Assembly (NCBI RefSeq): GCF_000993825.1
Contig: NZ_CP011114.1
Coordinates: 5,084,001 to 5,148,000 of the forward strand
Direction of reading: 5' to 3'
From: Paenibacillus durus ATCC 35681
GTDB taxonomy: Bacteria > Bacillota > Bacilli > Paenibacillales > Paenibacillaceae
DNA length: 64,000 nt
The notes under the pieces are model-generated. The model was not told the origin of the DNA and made no database searches. It was given only the letters and a program-made list of their open reading frames with translations. Positions 25,422-34,216 of this stretch are shown in pieces (position 1 is the first letter of the stretch; every line of letters begins with the position of its first letter). Made by a program: the position numbers and the translations under genes.

Positions 25422-26159
25422 ATGAAGATGTTTCTGAGAATTCTGTCAGCCGAAAGACTGAAGCTGTCCGGCTCCCACATATGGCTGCTTGTGCTGGCCA
25501 GTCCCGCCGCCGCAGTGCTGATCGGGCTGTTCGCGGCTACCCCGGCCGGAGGAAAGCCGGACTGGACGATACTGCTTACCGTTATGTCGATGCTTCACGC
25601 CGCATTGTTTCTGCCAATCCTGTCCGGGCTGTATGCCGCGATGCTGTGCCGCCACGAGCACCTGGACGGCGGCTGGAAGGCGCTGCTGGCGCTGCCGGTC
25701 TCCCGGACGGCTGTATACCTTGCGAAATTCGCGGTGGCCGCTCTGCTGCTGGCAGCGACCCAGGCCGTCTTCATGGCCGCGGTCATCGGAACGGGGTTGT
25801 TCCGGGGAATCGGAACTCCCATTCCTTGGGAGCTGCTCTTGAGAAGCATTAGCACCAGTTGGGTGGCCTGCTTGCCGCTGGCGGCGCTCCAAATGGCCGT
25901 ATCCCAGGCGTGGAGCAGCTTCGCCGCACCGCTCGCGCTGAACGTCAGCTTTACGCTGCCCAATATTTTAATTGCGAACTCGGCTACCTACGGCCCTTAT
26001 TATCCATGGGTACAGCCGCTGCTGGCCATGATTCCCCACGGGCAGGCGGACTATGGAGCGTTCAATCTGCCGCTTGAGAGCCTGCTGATCGTCGTGCTGG
26101 GCAGCTTTGTGGTCTTCCTTGCGGCGGGGCTGCTGTCTTTCCGGCGCAAGGCGGTGTGA
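25422..26159 (+). CDS. ABC transporter permease (LanG/MutG-like)
   Basis: This second 245-residue permease has six hydrophobic segments, the same N-terminal type (LSAERLKLSGSHIWLLVLA) and WKALLALPVSR after TM2, so it is a paralogue of the previous gene. Four bases separate the two. It completes the exporter. No terminator was seen after it; the next gene begins about 195 bases on. Confidence 0.85.
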   Translation: MKMFLRILSAERLKLSGSHIWLLVLASPAAAVLIGLFAATPAGGKPDWTILLTVMSMLHAALFLPILSGLYAAMLCRHEHLDGGWKALLALPVSRTAVYLAKFAVAALLLAATQAVFMAAVIGTGLFRGIGTPIPWELLLRSISTSWVACLPLAALQMAVSQAWSSFAAPLALNVSFTLPNILIANSATYGPYYPWVQPLLAMIPHGQADYGAFNLPLESLLIVVLGSFVVFLAAGLLSFRRKAV

Positions 26160-26354
26160 ACCTGGCAGAACAGTCCGCCGGGTGACGGCAGATCCGGAGC
26201 TTTTTCCATTCGCCGACTTTCCTCCCAGGATTTAAAAAAGGGGCGCAGCCATTGCCGGATAGGTCTCTTGATGGACATTCGCCCTCATTTTTTCTTATAA
26301 TGGTTTAAGAGCGGCGGCTGACCAGGCCGGACCGGCTGCAAGGAGGCGAAGCAG

Positions 26355-26720
26355 ATGAAACCGGCAGCTATCGAAGAATGCGACAACACCTGTAACGGCT
26401 CGGAGGTTTCTCCCGAGAATCTCCGGTTAACCCTGCCGGAAAGGGCGACGACCGACAAGATGGCGGAACTGTTCAAGGCGCTCGGCGATCCGACGAGGGT
26501 TAGGCTGATTTACGCATTATCCCGCCAGGAGCTTTGCGTGCACGATCTGTCGGCTATTTTGGACATGGGCCAGTCGGCGGTGTCCCACCAGCTTCGCTAT
26601 TTGCGGAACCTGCGGATCGTGAAGCGGCGCAAAGAGGGCAAGACCGTATTTTATTCGCTGAATGACGCGCATGTCGAGCAGATCTTTTTGCAGACGCATG
26701 AGCATATCAGACACGAATAG
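26355..26720 (+). CDS. ArsR/SmtB-family metal sensor, CadC-like
   Basis: This 121-residue winged-helix repressor carries two metal-site patterns. The alpha5 site Asp104, His106, His117 and His120 has the exact spacing of the CzrA/SmtB zinc site. The alpha3N-type site has Cys9 and Cys13 at the N-terminus and Cys61 in ELCVHD, where CadC has ELCVCD; position 63 is His instead of Cys. The recognition helix is QSAVSHQLRYLRN. It has no metal exporter beside it. The likely target is the CadA/ZntA-type ATPase gene 1.6 kb downstream, which has an SmtB-like operator. Confidence 0.88.
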   Translation: MKPAAIEECDNTCNGSEVSPENLRLTLPERATTDKMAELFKALGDPTRVRLIYALSRQELCVHDLSAILDMGQSAVSHQLRYLRNLRIVKRRKEGKTVFYSLNDAHVEQIFLQTHEHIRHE

Positions 26721-26765
26721 GAACAGGAATAAGGGTGCGGTTCATACCTTCTAAAATAAGCAAGC

Positions 26766-26804
26766 AAAACGGCAGAAGACCTTTTCGGTCTGCTGCCGTT
26801 TTTT
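26766..26804. terminator. Bidirectional terminator between the ArsR and CPBP genes
   Basis: AAAACGGCAG pairs with CTGCCGTTTT (26766-26775 with 26793-26802), extended inward by AGACC/GGTCT. It is followed by T residues on both strands. Confidence 0.85.
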
Positions 26805-26817
26805 GCTGGAATGCTGA

Positions 26818-27582
26818 CTAGTTGAAGCTGTGTTCCGCTGGTGGAGAGGCGGCCGTCTTTTTCAATTTCAGCGTAAGCAGGATGCAGTACAGCGCCAGCA
26901 GCGCAAGGATGGCGATGTCATAGCCGAGGTAGGCATCGCTGTTGTCGTTGCTGACAAACTGGATCAAGTTATGTAAGAAGTGGAACAGAATCAGCGGCAA
27001 AATATTGCGGTTCCGCACCATCAAAAGCGCGAGCGCGCCGCCGATCAGCAGGGCGTACACGATTTGCAGCACGGTCTGGATTGCGCTCTGTCCGGATAGG
27101 GCATTCAGCACATGCGTGATGGAAAAGAGTAGCGACGAGGTGATGACGGCCGCTTTGACCCCCTTGGGCAGCAAAATATTCAGGATCATGCCGCGGTAAA
27201 TGCTCTCCTCAACAAAGCCGACCAGCAGGGTGAAAAAGAGATAGAACAGCAGCTCGGAAGCGCCGATCGGACGGAAGCCCTTCAGGGCGACGATGACCAG
27301 CACAGCCAGAAGTGGCGCGTAATCAATCAGTCTATCCTTGGAAATCGAGGCCAGCGAACGGAAACCGTAATATCCCCATTTTTTCTTCAGAGAAAAATAC
27401 AGGATCAGCACCATGGCGATGGGGATGAATGAAATGAGCACAGGCGATGTGTAGCTTAGTTGCTTGATCGTGGCGTAGGCGCCCGCTGCGGTTACGGATA
27501 ACAGCAACAGAACTTCAATAATTACGACGGCGAGTGCGGGGTGTTTTTGCGAAAATGACCTCTTAATTTCTTGGTTTGACAT
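26818..27582 (-). CDS. CPBP-family intramembrane metalloprotease
   Basis: This 254-residue protein has about eight hydrophobic segments and the CPBP/Abi motifs: EESIYRG (EExxxR), FSITHVLNA (FxxxH) and FHFLHN. Members cleave membrane proteins or process or resist bacteriocins. Its start lies 20 bases inside the padR gene ahead of it, so the two are translationally coupled and likely share the PadR-controlled promoter. Confidence 0.87.
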   Translation of the reverse strand: MSNQEIKRSFSQKHPALAVVIIEVLLLLSVTAAGAYATIKQLSYTSPVLISFIPIAMVLILYFSLKKKWGYYGFRSLASISKDRLIDYAPLLAVLVIVALKGFRPIGASELLFYLFFTLLVGFVEESIYRGMILNILLPKGVKAAVITSSLLFSITHVLNALSGQSAIQTVLQIVYALLIGGALALLMVRNRNILPLILFHFLHNLIQFVSNDNSDAYLGYDIAILALLALYCILLTLKLKKTAASPPAEHSFN

Positions 27583-28105
27583 GTCCTAAATCCTTCCTCT
27601 CCATAATATCCTTGATCCACTGCTGCTGCATTCGCGCATGGCTGAGTCCATATCCCAGCACAGACACGCGGTAATAATAGTCTTCCGGACGCTCGATCCC
27701 GGCCAGTTCGCCCTCTACTATGCTCTGTACCGCTTCCAGTGAGCGGATCTCATGTTCGGCTGCGTACAGATACTCCTGCAGACGCCGCAGACGGACATCC
27801 TCTTCCAAATAGTCGAAAAAGAAAATCCGGATGAGCTGCTCGCGGCCCCCGGCTTGCGGTTCTTCCAGCCATTTGAGAAAAGCTTCTTTCCCTTCAGGCA
27901 GCAGGGAGTAGAGCTTCTTGTTCTTGCTGTCCGCCGTTTCAAACACGGATACATGACCTTTATCTGTCATCCTCTTCAATGCGGGATAAAGGCTGCCATA
28001 GCTTGCGGCGTAGAAATGGCCGACTGTGCTGTCGATAGTCTTCTTCAAATCATACCCGCTCATTTGGCCTTCCATCAGCATTCCTAACAGGACATATTCC
28101 AGCAT
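27563..28105 (-). CDS. PadR-family transcriptional regulator
   Basis: The winged-helix domain (1-80; LLGMLMEGQMSGYDLKK, YGSLYPALKRMTDKG) and a long helical C-terminus make a PadR repressor of 180 residues. It is the first gene of a two-gene unit with the CPBP protease. A 28-base imperfect palindrome just upstream of its start is the probable operator. Confidence 0.88.
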   Translation of the reverse strand: MLEYVLLGMLMEGQMSGYDLKKTIDSTVGHFYAASYGSLYPALKRMTDKGHVSVFETADSKNKKLYSLLPEGKEAFLKWLEEPQAGGREQLIRIFFFDYLEEDVRLRRLQEYLYAAEHEIRSLEAVQSIVEGELAGIERPEDYYYRVSVLGYGLSHARMQQQWIKDIMERKDLGHVKPRN

Positions 28106-28118
28106 ATAGCACCTCTTT

Positions 28119-28146
28119 ATATCGATTAGATATATCTATTTGATAT
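28119..28146 (-). promoter_or_regulatory. Probable PadR operator
   Basis: A 28-base inverted repeat is symmetrical at 24 positions. It has outer arms ATATC/GATAT and the central palindrome TAGATATATCTA. It lies between the -10 and the padR start. Confidence 0.6.
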
Positions 28147-28150
28147 GTTT

Positions 28151-28178
28151 ATTATATCGAAATTTTCATCCCCGTCAA
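28151..28178 (-). promoter_or_regulatory. padR-CPBP promoter
   Basis: On the minus strand TTGACG (28178-28173) and TATAAT (28156-28151) are spaced by 16 bases. Confidence 0.7.
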
Positions 28179-28190
28179 GCTCATTATCGA

Positions 28191-28252
28191 TTGACACCGT
28201 AAATGCGATAGGAATATAATGACGGTAACAACATATGAACAGTTGCTCATAT
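28191..28252 (+). promoter_or_regulatory. cadA promoter with ArsR/SmtB-type operator
   Basis: TTGACA (28191-28196), an 18-base spacer and TATAAT (28215-28220) form a strong promoter. The 20-base element ATATGAACAGTTGCTCATAT (28233-28252) has ATATGA/TCATAT arms. It closely resembles the SmtB operator core ATGAACAGTTATTCA. Located over the start site, it is suited to repression by a CadC/CzrA-like sensor. Confidence 0.75.
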
Positions 28253-28287
28253 ATTAATCGTAAGCGTTACGGAAGGGGCTGGGGAGA

Positions 28288-30570
28288 GTGAATACGGTAG
28301 AGCCGACGGTCAAACGCCAATGGATATTGGAAGGTCTGCACTGCGCCAACTGCGCAATGAAAATTGAGAACCGGGTGAGCAAAATGGACGGGGTCGCTGC
28401 CTGTTCGGTCAATTTTGCGACCAAGACGCTGACGATGGAAACGGACAGCAGCTTTCCGGAGACAGGGGTTTCGCAGGTGGAGCAGACGGTGGTCTCGATT
28501 GAACCGCATGTGCGGCTGCTGGAGAAGAGAGCCGCAGCGGTCTCCCGTTCTGCCACTTATACTGGAACGGTTCGCGGAAACGTTCAAGTTCGCAGTCACC
28601 GCGAAGCGCATGGGCATGAACACGGGGATGGGCATGAACACGAGGACGGACATGAACACGCACATGCCGGAGAAGAAGGCCACGCGCACGGTCATTCGCA
28701 CAGCCATGGCGAGGGAGAGACGCGGCGGACGGTGCTGCGCCTCGGGGTCGGAGCGGCGTTAGCCGCCGCCGGTTACCTCATCCCGGTCGGCGGTTACTGG
28801 GAGCTTGCCCTCTTCCTGCTGGCTTACCTGGCGGCAGGCGGAAATGTCGTGTGGCAGGCCTTGAGAAATATCGCGCAGGGACAAGTATTTGACGAGAACT
28901 TCCTGATGGCGCTGGCAACCATCGGCGCGTTCGCGATTGGCCAGTACCCGGAAGGCGTCGCCGTCATGCTGTTCTATCAGGTAGGCGAGCTGTTCCAGGG
29001 CCTGGCGGTCAACCGTTCCCGGCGCTCCATCACGGCGCTGATGGATATCCGGCCCGAAACGGCGCGTCTGCGGACCGGAGATGAGACGAAAATCGTGTCT
29101 CCGGAGCAGGTAAATATCGGGGATATCATCGTCGTGCAGCCGGGGGAGAAGGTTCCGCTTGACGGAACGGTCATCGAAGGCCGCGCGATGATGGATACCT
29201 CGGCGCTGACCGGCGAATCGGTTCCACGGTCGGCAGAGCCAGGAAGCGCGGTGCTGAGCGGATTCATTAACAAGAACGGCGTCATCGCCGTAGAGGTAAC
29301 CCAGACGTTTGCTGAATCGGCGGTTTCCAAAATTCTGGAGCTGGTGCAGAACGCGTCGAATAACAAGGCCAAGACCGAGAACTTCATTACCCGGTTCGCC
29401 CGGAGCTACACGCCTGTTGTCGTTATTACGGCTGCGCTGCTGGCCGTGGTTCCCCCTCTGCTGATCAGCGGGGCGACGTTCTCCGACTGGATTTACCGGG
29501 CGCTGGTCTTCCTCGTAATCTCCTGCCCATGCGCCCTCGTCGTATCGATTCCGCTCGGTTTCTTCGGCGGTATCGGAGCCGCGTCGCGCAGCGGTATCCT
29601 GATTAAAGGCAGCAACTATCTGGAGGCGCTGAACGATGTTAAGACTGTGGTCTTTGACAAAACGGGCACGCTGACCAAGGGACAGTTCAAGGTGACGGAT
29701 ATTCATCCGGCAGAAGGCGTGACGGAGAGCGAGCTGCTGCGGCTGGCTGCTTACGCGGAGAGCCATTCGGGCCATCCGATCGCGGAGTCCATTGTCGCGG
29801 CTTACGGTCAACGTATAACCGCAAATGCCGTTACCGACTACAACGAAATTTCCGGACACGGCATCCGGGCCGTTGTTGAAGGCCGCATCGTGCTCGCAGG
29901 GAACGCGCGTCTTATGGAGCGCGAAGGCATCGCCTTCCGGCAGCCCGGCGGAATCGGCACAATCGTGCATCTGGCCGTGGACGGCCAATATGCCGGTAGT
30001 CTTGTCATCGCCGACGAAGTGAAGGAGGATGCGGCCCGGGCGATTTCCGCTCTCCGCAAAATCGGTGTGGCCAAGACAGTGATGCTGACCGGTGATGCTT
30101 CGGCGGTGGCCGAAGATGTAGGAAAGCGGCTGGGCGTCGGCGAAATCCATGCCGAGCTTCTGCCCCAGCATAAGGTGGAGCAGATCGAACGCCTTGAATC
30201 TCAAAAGGCGGGCCGGGAAAAAATCGCCTTTGTCGGCGACGGCATCAATGATACGCCCGTTCTGGCGAGAGCGGATGTCGGGATCGCCATGGGGGGGCTG
30301 GGATCGGATGCCGCGATCGAGGCGGCGGACGTCGTCATTATGACCGATGAGCCGTCCAAAATTGCATCGGCGATCGGCATCGCCCGCCGCACCCGGACCA
30401 TTGTATGGCAGAACATTATATTCGCGCTCGGAATCAAGGCGGTCTTTCTGCTGCTTGGTGCATTCGGCATCGCGACAATGTGGGAAGCGGTCTTCTCCGA
30501 CGTCGGCGTGACGGTGCTTGCGGTGCTCAACAGCATGCGGGCGCTCCGCGCACCGTCTGTTCAGGGTTAA
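28288..30570 (+). CDS. cadA: Zn/Cd/Pb-exporting P1B-type ATPase
   Basis: This 760-residue pump has one HMA domain (CANC, Cys19 and Cys22) and then a His/Glu/Asp-rich stretch near residues 105-147. The CPC motif is at 413-415 (SCPCALVVS, the zinc/cadmium type), and Asp457 is in DKTGT. SGHPIAES and FVGDGINDTPVL are also present. The His-rich segment probably binds or senses zinc. The start is GTG with GGGGAG close by. Regulation by the CadC-like sensor at 26355 is inferred from the operator. Confidence 0.92.
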   Translation: MNTVEPTVKRQWILEGLHCANCAMKIENRVSKMDGVAACSVNFATKTLTMETDSSFPETGVSQVEQTVVSIEPHVRLLEKRAAAVSRSATYTGTVRGNVQVRSHREAHGHEHGDGHEHEDGHEHAHAGEEGHAHGHSHSHGEGETRRTVLRLGVGAALAAAGYLIPVGGYWELALFLLAYLAAGGNVVWQALRNIAQGQVFDENFLMALATIGAFAIGQYPEGVAVMLFYQVGELFQGLAVNRSRRSITALMDIRPETARLRTGDETKIVSPEQVNIGDIIVVQPGEKVPLDGTVIEGRAMMDTSALTGESVPRSAEPGSAVLSGFINKNGVIAVEVTQTFAESAVSKILELVQNASNNKAKTENFITRFARSYTPVVVITAALLAVVPPLLISGATFSDWIYRALVFLVISCPCALVVSIPLGFFGGIGAASRSGILIKGSNYLEALNDVKTVVFDKTGTLTKGQFKVTDIHPAEGVTESELLRLAAYAESHSGHPIAESIVAAYGQRITANAVTDYNEISGHGIRAVVEGRIVLAGNARLMEREGIAFRQPGGIGTIVHLAVDGQYAGSLVIADEVKEDAARAISALRKIGVAKTVMLTGDASAVAEDVGKRLGVGEIHAELLPQHKVEQIERLESQKAGREKIAFVGDGINDTPVLARADVGIAMGGLGSDAAIEAADVVIMTDEPSKIASAIGIARRTRTIVWQNIIFALGIKAVFLLLGAFGIATMWEAVFSDVGVTVLAVLNSMRALRAPSVQG

Positions 30571-30603
30571 GTTCAGACTAAGCCTGATCAAAATCATTAA
30601 AAA

Positions 30604-30652
30604 AACCACCGGAATGGCTATCAATATGGATGCCATTTCCGGTGGTTCTTTT
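30604..30652. terminator. Bidirectional terminator between cadA and ldh
   Basis: AACCACCGG (30604-30612) pairs with CCGGTGGTT (30639-30647), with inner GGC/GCC pairs. T-runs occur on both strands. Confidence 0.85.
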
Positions 30653-30692
30653 ACTTAATGCCCCAAGAATCGTCCTTTCTTTCGCGAGGTCA

Positions 30693-31646
30693 TCAGCTAA
30701 GGCTGAGACTGTCGATGCCCCGGCGGATAATATCGCACGAGGCGGTAAATTTGGCGGACTCTTCCTCATTTAGATTCAGTTCGATTAACTCCTGTATGCC
30801 TTCTCCCGCAATGATGGCGGGCACGCCGGTACAGGTGCCCTTCATCCCGTATTCTCCGTCCAGGATGGCGGACACGGCAATGATTTTATGTTCATCGTTC
30901 AGAATCGACCGGGCGATATACGCCAGCGCGCTACCGATTCCGAAATGGGTTGAGCCCTTGCGTGTGAAAATCTCCCACCCGGCGTCCTTGGTCTTGCGGG
31001 CGATATCCCCGAGGTCAAGATTCTTGAACCGCTCGCGATGCTGGTCCAGAATATGCAGGATCGGCTTGCCGCCGATGGTCACATGCGACCAGGCCACAAA
31101 CTGCGATTCGCCATGCTCGCCGAGAGCATAGCCGTTCACGCTGCGGGGATCGATTGAGAATACCTCGGACAGCAGCGTCTTCAGTCTGGATGAATCAATG
31201 GATGTCCCTGTTCCGATGACCCTATGGCGCGGCAGGCCGGAGATTTGCCAGACAAGATAAGTCACAATATCGACCGGATTTGCGGCAATTACAAAAATAC
31301 CGTCGAACCCGCTCTCCACAATCGGCGTAACGATGCTTCTGGTAATGGTCTTCGCGTCGTCCAGCACATCAAGCCGCGTCTGACCCGGCTTCGGATTGGC
31401 GCCCGCTGTTAATATTACGATATCCATGCCGGCGCAATCGCTTGTAGTTCCGGCGTAAACTTTGGTCCGCGTACCCATAAAATCCATACAATGCGAAAGA
31501 TCAAGCGCCTGCGCCATGGCCCGGTCATATGTGCGGTCGACCATCATAATTTCATCGCAAATCGCTTGGTTGACCATGGAATAGGCGCAGCTGGAGCCGA
31601 CCAATCCGGAACCGACGATCGCCACTTTTCTTGATTTTCTTTTCAT
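30693..31646 (-). CDS. ldh: L-lactate dehydrogenase family protein
   Basis: This 317-residue enzyme has the NAD-binding GSGLVGSS, the substrate-contacting Arg91 and Arg154, and catalytic His178 in GEHGES. It would interconvert pyruvate and L-lactate. The substrate loop is unusual: ANPKPGQTR (residues 83-91) has Pro85 where classic lactate dehydrogenases have the specificity-determining Gln (NQKPGETR), and Gln89 where Glu is usual. It is not malate-type either, which needs Arg there. A related 2-hydroxyacid may be the true substrate. It is monocistronic. Confidence 0.85.
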   Translation of the reverse strand: MKRKSRKVAIVGSGLVGSSCAYSMVNQAICDEIMMVDRTYDRAMAQALDLSHCMDFMGTRTKVYAGTTSDCAGMDIVILTAGANPKPGQTRLDVLDDAKTITRSIVTPIVESGFDGIFVIAANPVDIVTYLVWQISGLPRHRVIGTGTSIDSSRLKTLLSEVFSIDPRSVNGYALGEHGESQFVAWSHVTIGGKPILHILDQHRERFKNLDLGDIARKTKDAGWEIFTRKGSTHFGIGSALAYIARSILNDEHKIIAVSAILDGEYGMKGTCTGVPAIIAGEGIQELIELNLNEEESAKFTASCDIIRRGIDSLSLS

Positions 31647-31950
31647 CAGCCTACCCTCGCTCTCTTATAAAAAATGGCTAAAGCTTTATCCGTAAGACTC
31701 GGTCTGTGACTTCATTTTACCCTAAACACCCGCAAGTTACCTGACATGGGTGAAAAAAGGTACATGCTTCGTGAACGCACAGCGCGTAATACCAGGCCCC
31801 TGGAGAAACCTCGCATACATACGTAAAAACCGCATGGAAGCCATGCGGAAAGCGGAATTTTCGGAAGCTGGTCACAGCCTTAGTGCGGACAGGCGGGAAC
31901 TTTCGGGCCGGCGTTGCCGGGAGTGCCTCGCGAAAGACAACCCGGGTCTG
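31647..31950. other. Intergenic region upstream of ldh
   Basis: It holds the ldh 5' region and the terminator of the minus-strand ccdC gene at 31825-31848. The plus-strand open frame 31750-32052 overlaps ccdC and that hairpin, lacks family character and is not called. No Rex-type site was seen. Confidence 0.6.
31825..31848 (-). terminator. Terminator downstream of ccdC
   Basis: On the minus strand CCGCATGG and CCATGCGG form a perfect 8-bp stem (31848-31830) followed by five T residues. It is about 100 bases past the stop. Confidence 0.75.
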
Positions 31951-32448
31951 CTACCGCGAAATCAGCGCATCCTGCGGAACGAGCTTGCGGTAGGTTCTAA
32001 ACATAAACACCCTCCAATGCAGAATCATGCCGAATGCCAGAATAAAGAATAAACCGCCTGACTGCGGAATGGATATGTAACGGTCGATGAATTCATGCAG
32101 CAGCGTGCGGACCAGAAGCAACCCGAGCAGAACAAGAATGAAGCTCTTGGACCGTTTGGCGTAAATCAACCCCTCCTTTTCGTGGAAGGTGGTCGTTTTA
32201 ATAAGCGGATAAGCAAAAACAAACCATCCCGCAAGAAAAGCGGCAAGCGCCCACCATAGAGGAACCCTGACCTCGGGAACGGCGAACATGATGAAGCCGG
32301 TCGACATGCCTAGCGGCGGGATAAGGATTTTGCGGAGGGTAACGGGGCGGTCGCTTGCTTTTAATCGGATAAAAATAACCATCAGCGCCATCAGCAGCGC
32401 GCCCAAGGTGGTGCCGATATGCAGTAACGACGGATTGATGCTGCCCAT
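31951..32448 (-). CDS. ccdC: CcdC-family membrane protein
   Basis: This 165-residue protein has about five hydrophobic segments and the conserved stretch RKILIPPLGMSTGFIMF shared with CcdC of Bacilli. CcdC is associated with cytochrome c maturation, although it is dispensable in some hosts. No ccdA or ccdB lies nearby. Confidence 0.8.
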   Translation of the reverse strand: MGSINPSLLHIGTTLGALLMALMVIFIRLKASDRPVTLRKILIPPLGMSTGFIMFAVPEVRVPLWWALAAFLAGWFVFAYPLIKTTTFHEKEGLIYAKRSKSFILVLLGLLLVRTLLHEFIDRYISIPQSGGLFFILAFGMILHWRVFMFRTYRKLVPQDALISR

Positions 32449-32563
32449 GATTCACATTCCTCTCTGAATTAAAAGTGGAGTATGTACATTATAGCAAAAA
32501 ATGCCTTCGGCACCTAAATGTCTGCGCCCCGCCGATAATTGCCGCATCGGAAATATAAGAGAC

Positions 32564-32593
32564 AAAAAACCGCCGGCTGCAAGCCAGGCGGTT
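32564..32593 (-). terminator. Terminator of the GlsB-family gene
   Basis: On the minus strand AACCGCC/GGCGGTT arms (32593-32587 with 32574-32568) close on an inner GGCT/AGCC stem, followed by TTTTTT. Confidence 0.8.
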
Positions 32594-32642
32594 ATATTTA
32601 TCAGCGTTATGTTTGTAAATAGGCTGCTGCAGGGTAAAGTAA

Positions 32643-32906
32643 TTAGGAACGGGATCGCCGTCCGCCCATCGAATGCATGACCAGGCTGACGATTGCAATA
32701 AGAACGATCGCGCCGATCAAAGACGGCAGGACGTAGAATTCACTGACACGAGGACCCCAGTCACCCAGAAAACTGCCCAGCCAAGAGCCCAGAATACCCG
32801 CAATAATGTTGCCGATAATGCCTCCCGGAATATCTCTGCCCATGATCAGACCTGCCAACCAACCAATAATACCGCCAACAATCAGCATCCATATGACACT
32901 CATCAT
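32643..32906 (-). CDS. GlsB/YeaQ/YmgE-family stress membrane protein
   Basis: This 87-residue protein has three hydrophobic helices and the glycine-zipper pattern GGIIGWLAGLIMG, GGIIGNIIAGILGSWLG typical of the transglycosylase-associated/GlsB family. It is a general stress-linked small membrane protein with no enzymatic role shown. The start follows AAAGGAG. It is monocistronic. Confidence 0.88.
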   Translation of the reverse strand: MMSVIWMLIVGGIIGWLAGLIMGRDIPGGIIGNIIAGILGSWLGSFLGDWGPRVSEFYVLPSLIGAIVLIAIVSLVMHSMGGRRSRS

Positions 32907-33035
32907 GTTTCAGCTCCTTTAAGGGTATTAGTATTGGATGATAACTATTAACCTTAAGCGGAAGGTTTAAATCAGGTGTCATATTTTGCCGAAATATCAG
33001 AACCCTACAACCTTTTGTTAAAGGAGACGTTTAGT

Positions 33036-34088
33036 ATGAAACGCCAAGATGAAGTATTGTTCTATGCCGGAACGTACAGTTCCGAAGAGGAGCCGTCCAT
33101 TTATTTTTGCGGACTAAATACAGGGAACGGAGAAATGAGAATCATTCAACAAACCTCGGGAATCGAGAATCCATCGTACATAACGCTGAACCGTGCAGGG
33201 AATGTGCTGTATGCCGTCAGCGAGAAGGAAGACGGGGAGGTCAGCGCATATTCCATCGATCCCGGGACAAATAAGCTGTCGCTGCTGGGCGTACGGCGGA
33301 CAGATGGAGGAGCCCCCTGCTACGTCTCTATCTCTCCGGAGGAGGACTATGTATTTGTCTCCAACTATTCGGGAGGCAATGTCAATGCTTTCCCGGTTAA
33401 TGAAGACGGCTCGCTCGGGGGGATGTCCTCCCAGGTGCTGCACTCCGGCAGGGGCTTTCGCGAAGACCGGCAGGAAGCGCCGCATCCGCATTCCGTAATC
33501 GCAGGGGCAACCGGGAAGCGGATACTGGTATGCGATCTCGGCCTCGACCGGATTATGCTCTACCGTCACGAAGACGGCAAGCTCACCCGGCATGGTGAAG
33601 TGGTGCTGCCTGACGGCTCGGGACCGCGCCATTTGGCATTCCATCCGAGCGGAAAGTGGCTGTATTGCGTCAACGAGCTCAACTGTACGGTAACGGTTCT
33701 TGAAGCGTGCGAGCCGTCCGGGAATTTTGAAGTCCGGCAGCATTTGTCCACACTGCCGGAGCAATACGCTGCGGGAAGCGACGATACCGCGGCCGATATC
33801 CATGTCTCCCCTTGCGGCCGGTTCCTGTATGTATCTAACCGCGGGCACGACAGCATCGCCCTGTTGCACATTGATGAGGACACCGGCTTGCTGAAGGCGA
33901 TCGATTGGCAGAGTACCGGCGGGCGTACGCCGCGCAACTTCGCCATTGCCGGAGGAATGCTGCTTGCCGCCAATCAGAACAGCGGCACTATTACGTCGTT
34001 TACAATCGACGGCGAGAACGGCAGGCTGATTCCGACAGGCAATGAACTGGAAGTGCCGAAGCCGGTCTGTATTGCGATTCTGAATTGA
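33036..34088 (+). CDS. Lactonase-family beta-propeller (Pgl/YkgB-like)
   Basis: This 350-residue seven-bladed propeller is of the 6-phosphogluconolactonase family (LFYAGTYS, HPHSVIAGATGKRILVCDLGLD, DGSGPRHLAFHPSGKWLY, TGGRTPRNFAI). ATG at 33036 follows AAAGGAG; an upstream frame of 20 residues is not supported. It would hydrolyse 6-phosphogluconolactone in the pentose phosphate pathway or a related lactone. It stands alone upstream of the ComQ-like gene. Confidence 0.87.
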   Translation: MKRQDEVLFYAGTYSSEEEPSIYFCGLNTGNGEMRIIQQTSGIENPSYITLNRAGNVLYAVSEKEDGEVSAYSIDPGTNKLSLLGVRRTDGGAPCYVSISPEEDYVFVSNYSGGNVNAFPVNEDGSLGGMSSQVLHSGRGFREDRQEAPHPHSVIAGATGKRILVCDLGLDRIMLYRHEDGKLTRHGEVVLPDGSGPRHLAFHPSGKWLYCVNELNCTVTVLEACEPSGNFEVRQHLSTLPEQYAAGSDDTAADIHVSPCGRFLYVSNRGHDSIALLHIDEDTGLLKAIDWQSTGGRTPRNFAIAGGMLLAANQNSGTITSFTIDGENGRLIPTGNELEVPKPVCIAILN

Positions 34089-34216
34089 ACAAGTTCGGCA
34101 TTTCATAAAATTATATAGTTTTCCAAGAATATTGAAGGAATTGGTAACGGAAGCTCGAATAGATATCGTCGATACACGCATTTTTGTCACATTCCTTAAC
34201 CGAAATGGGGGATAGG

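Noticed and set aside
31750..32052. 100-residue open frame
   Set aside because: It overlaps ccdC on the other strand and crosses a terminator; composition is not protein-like.
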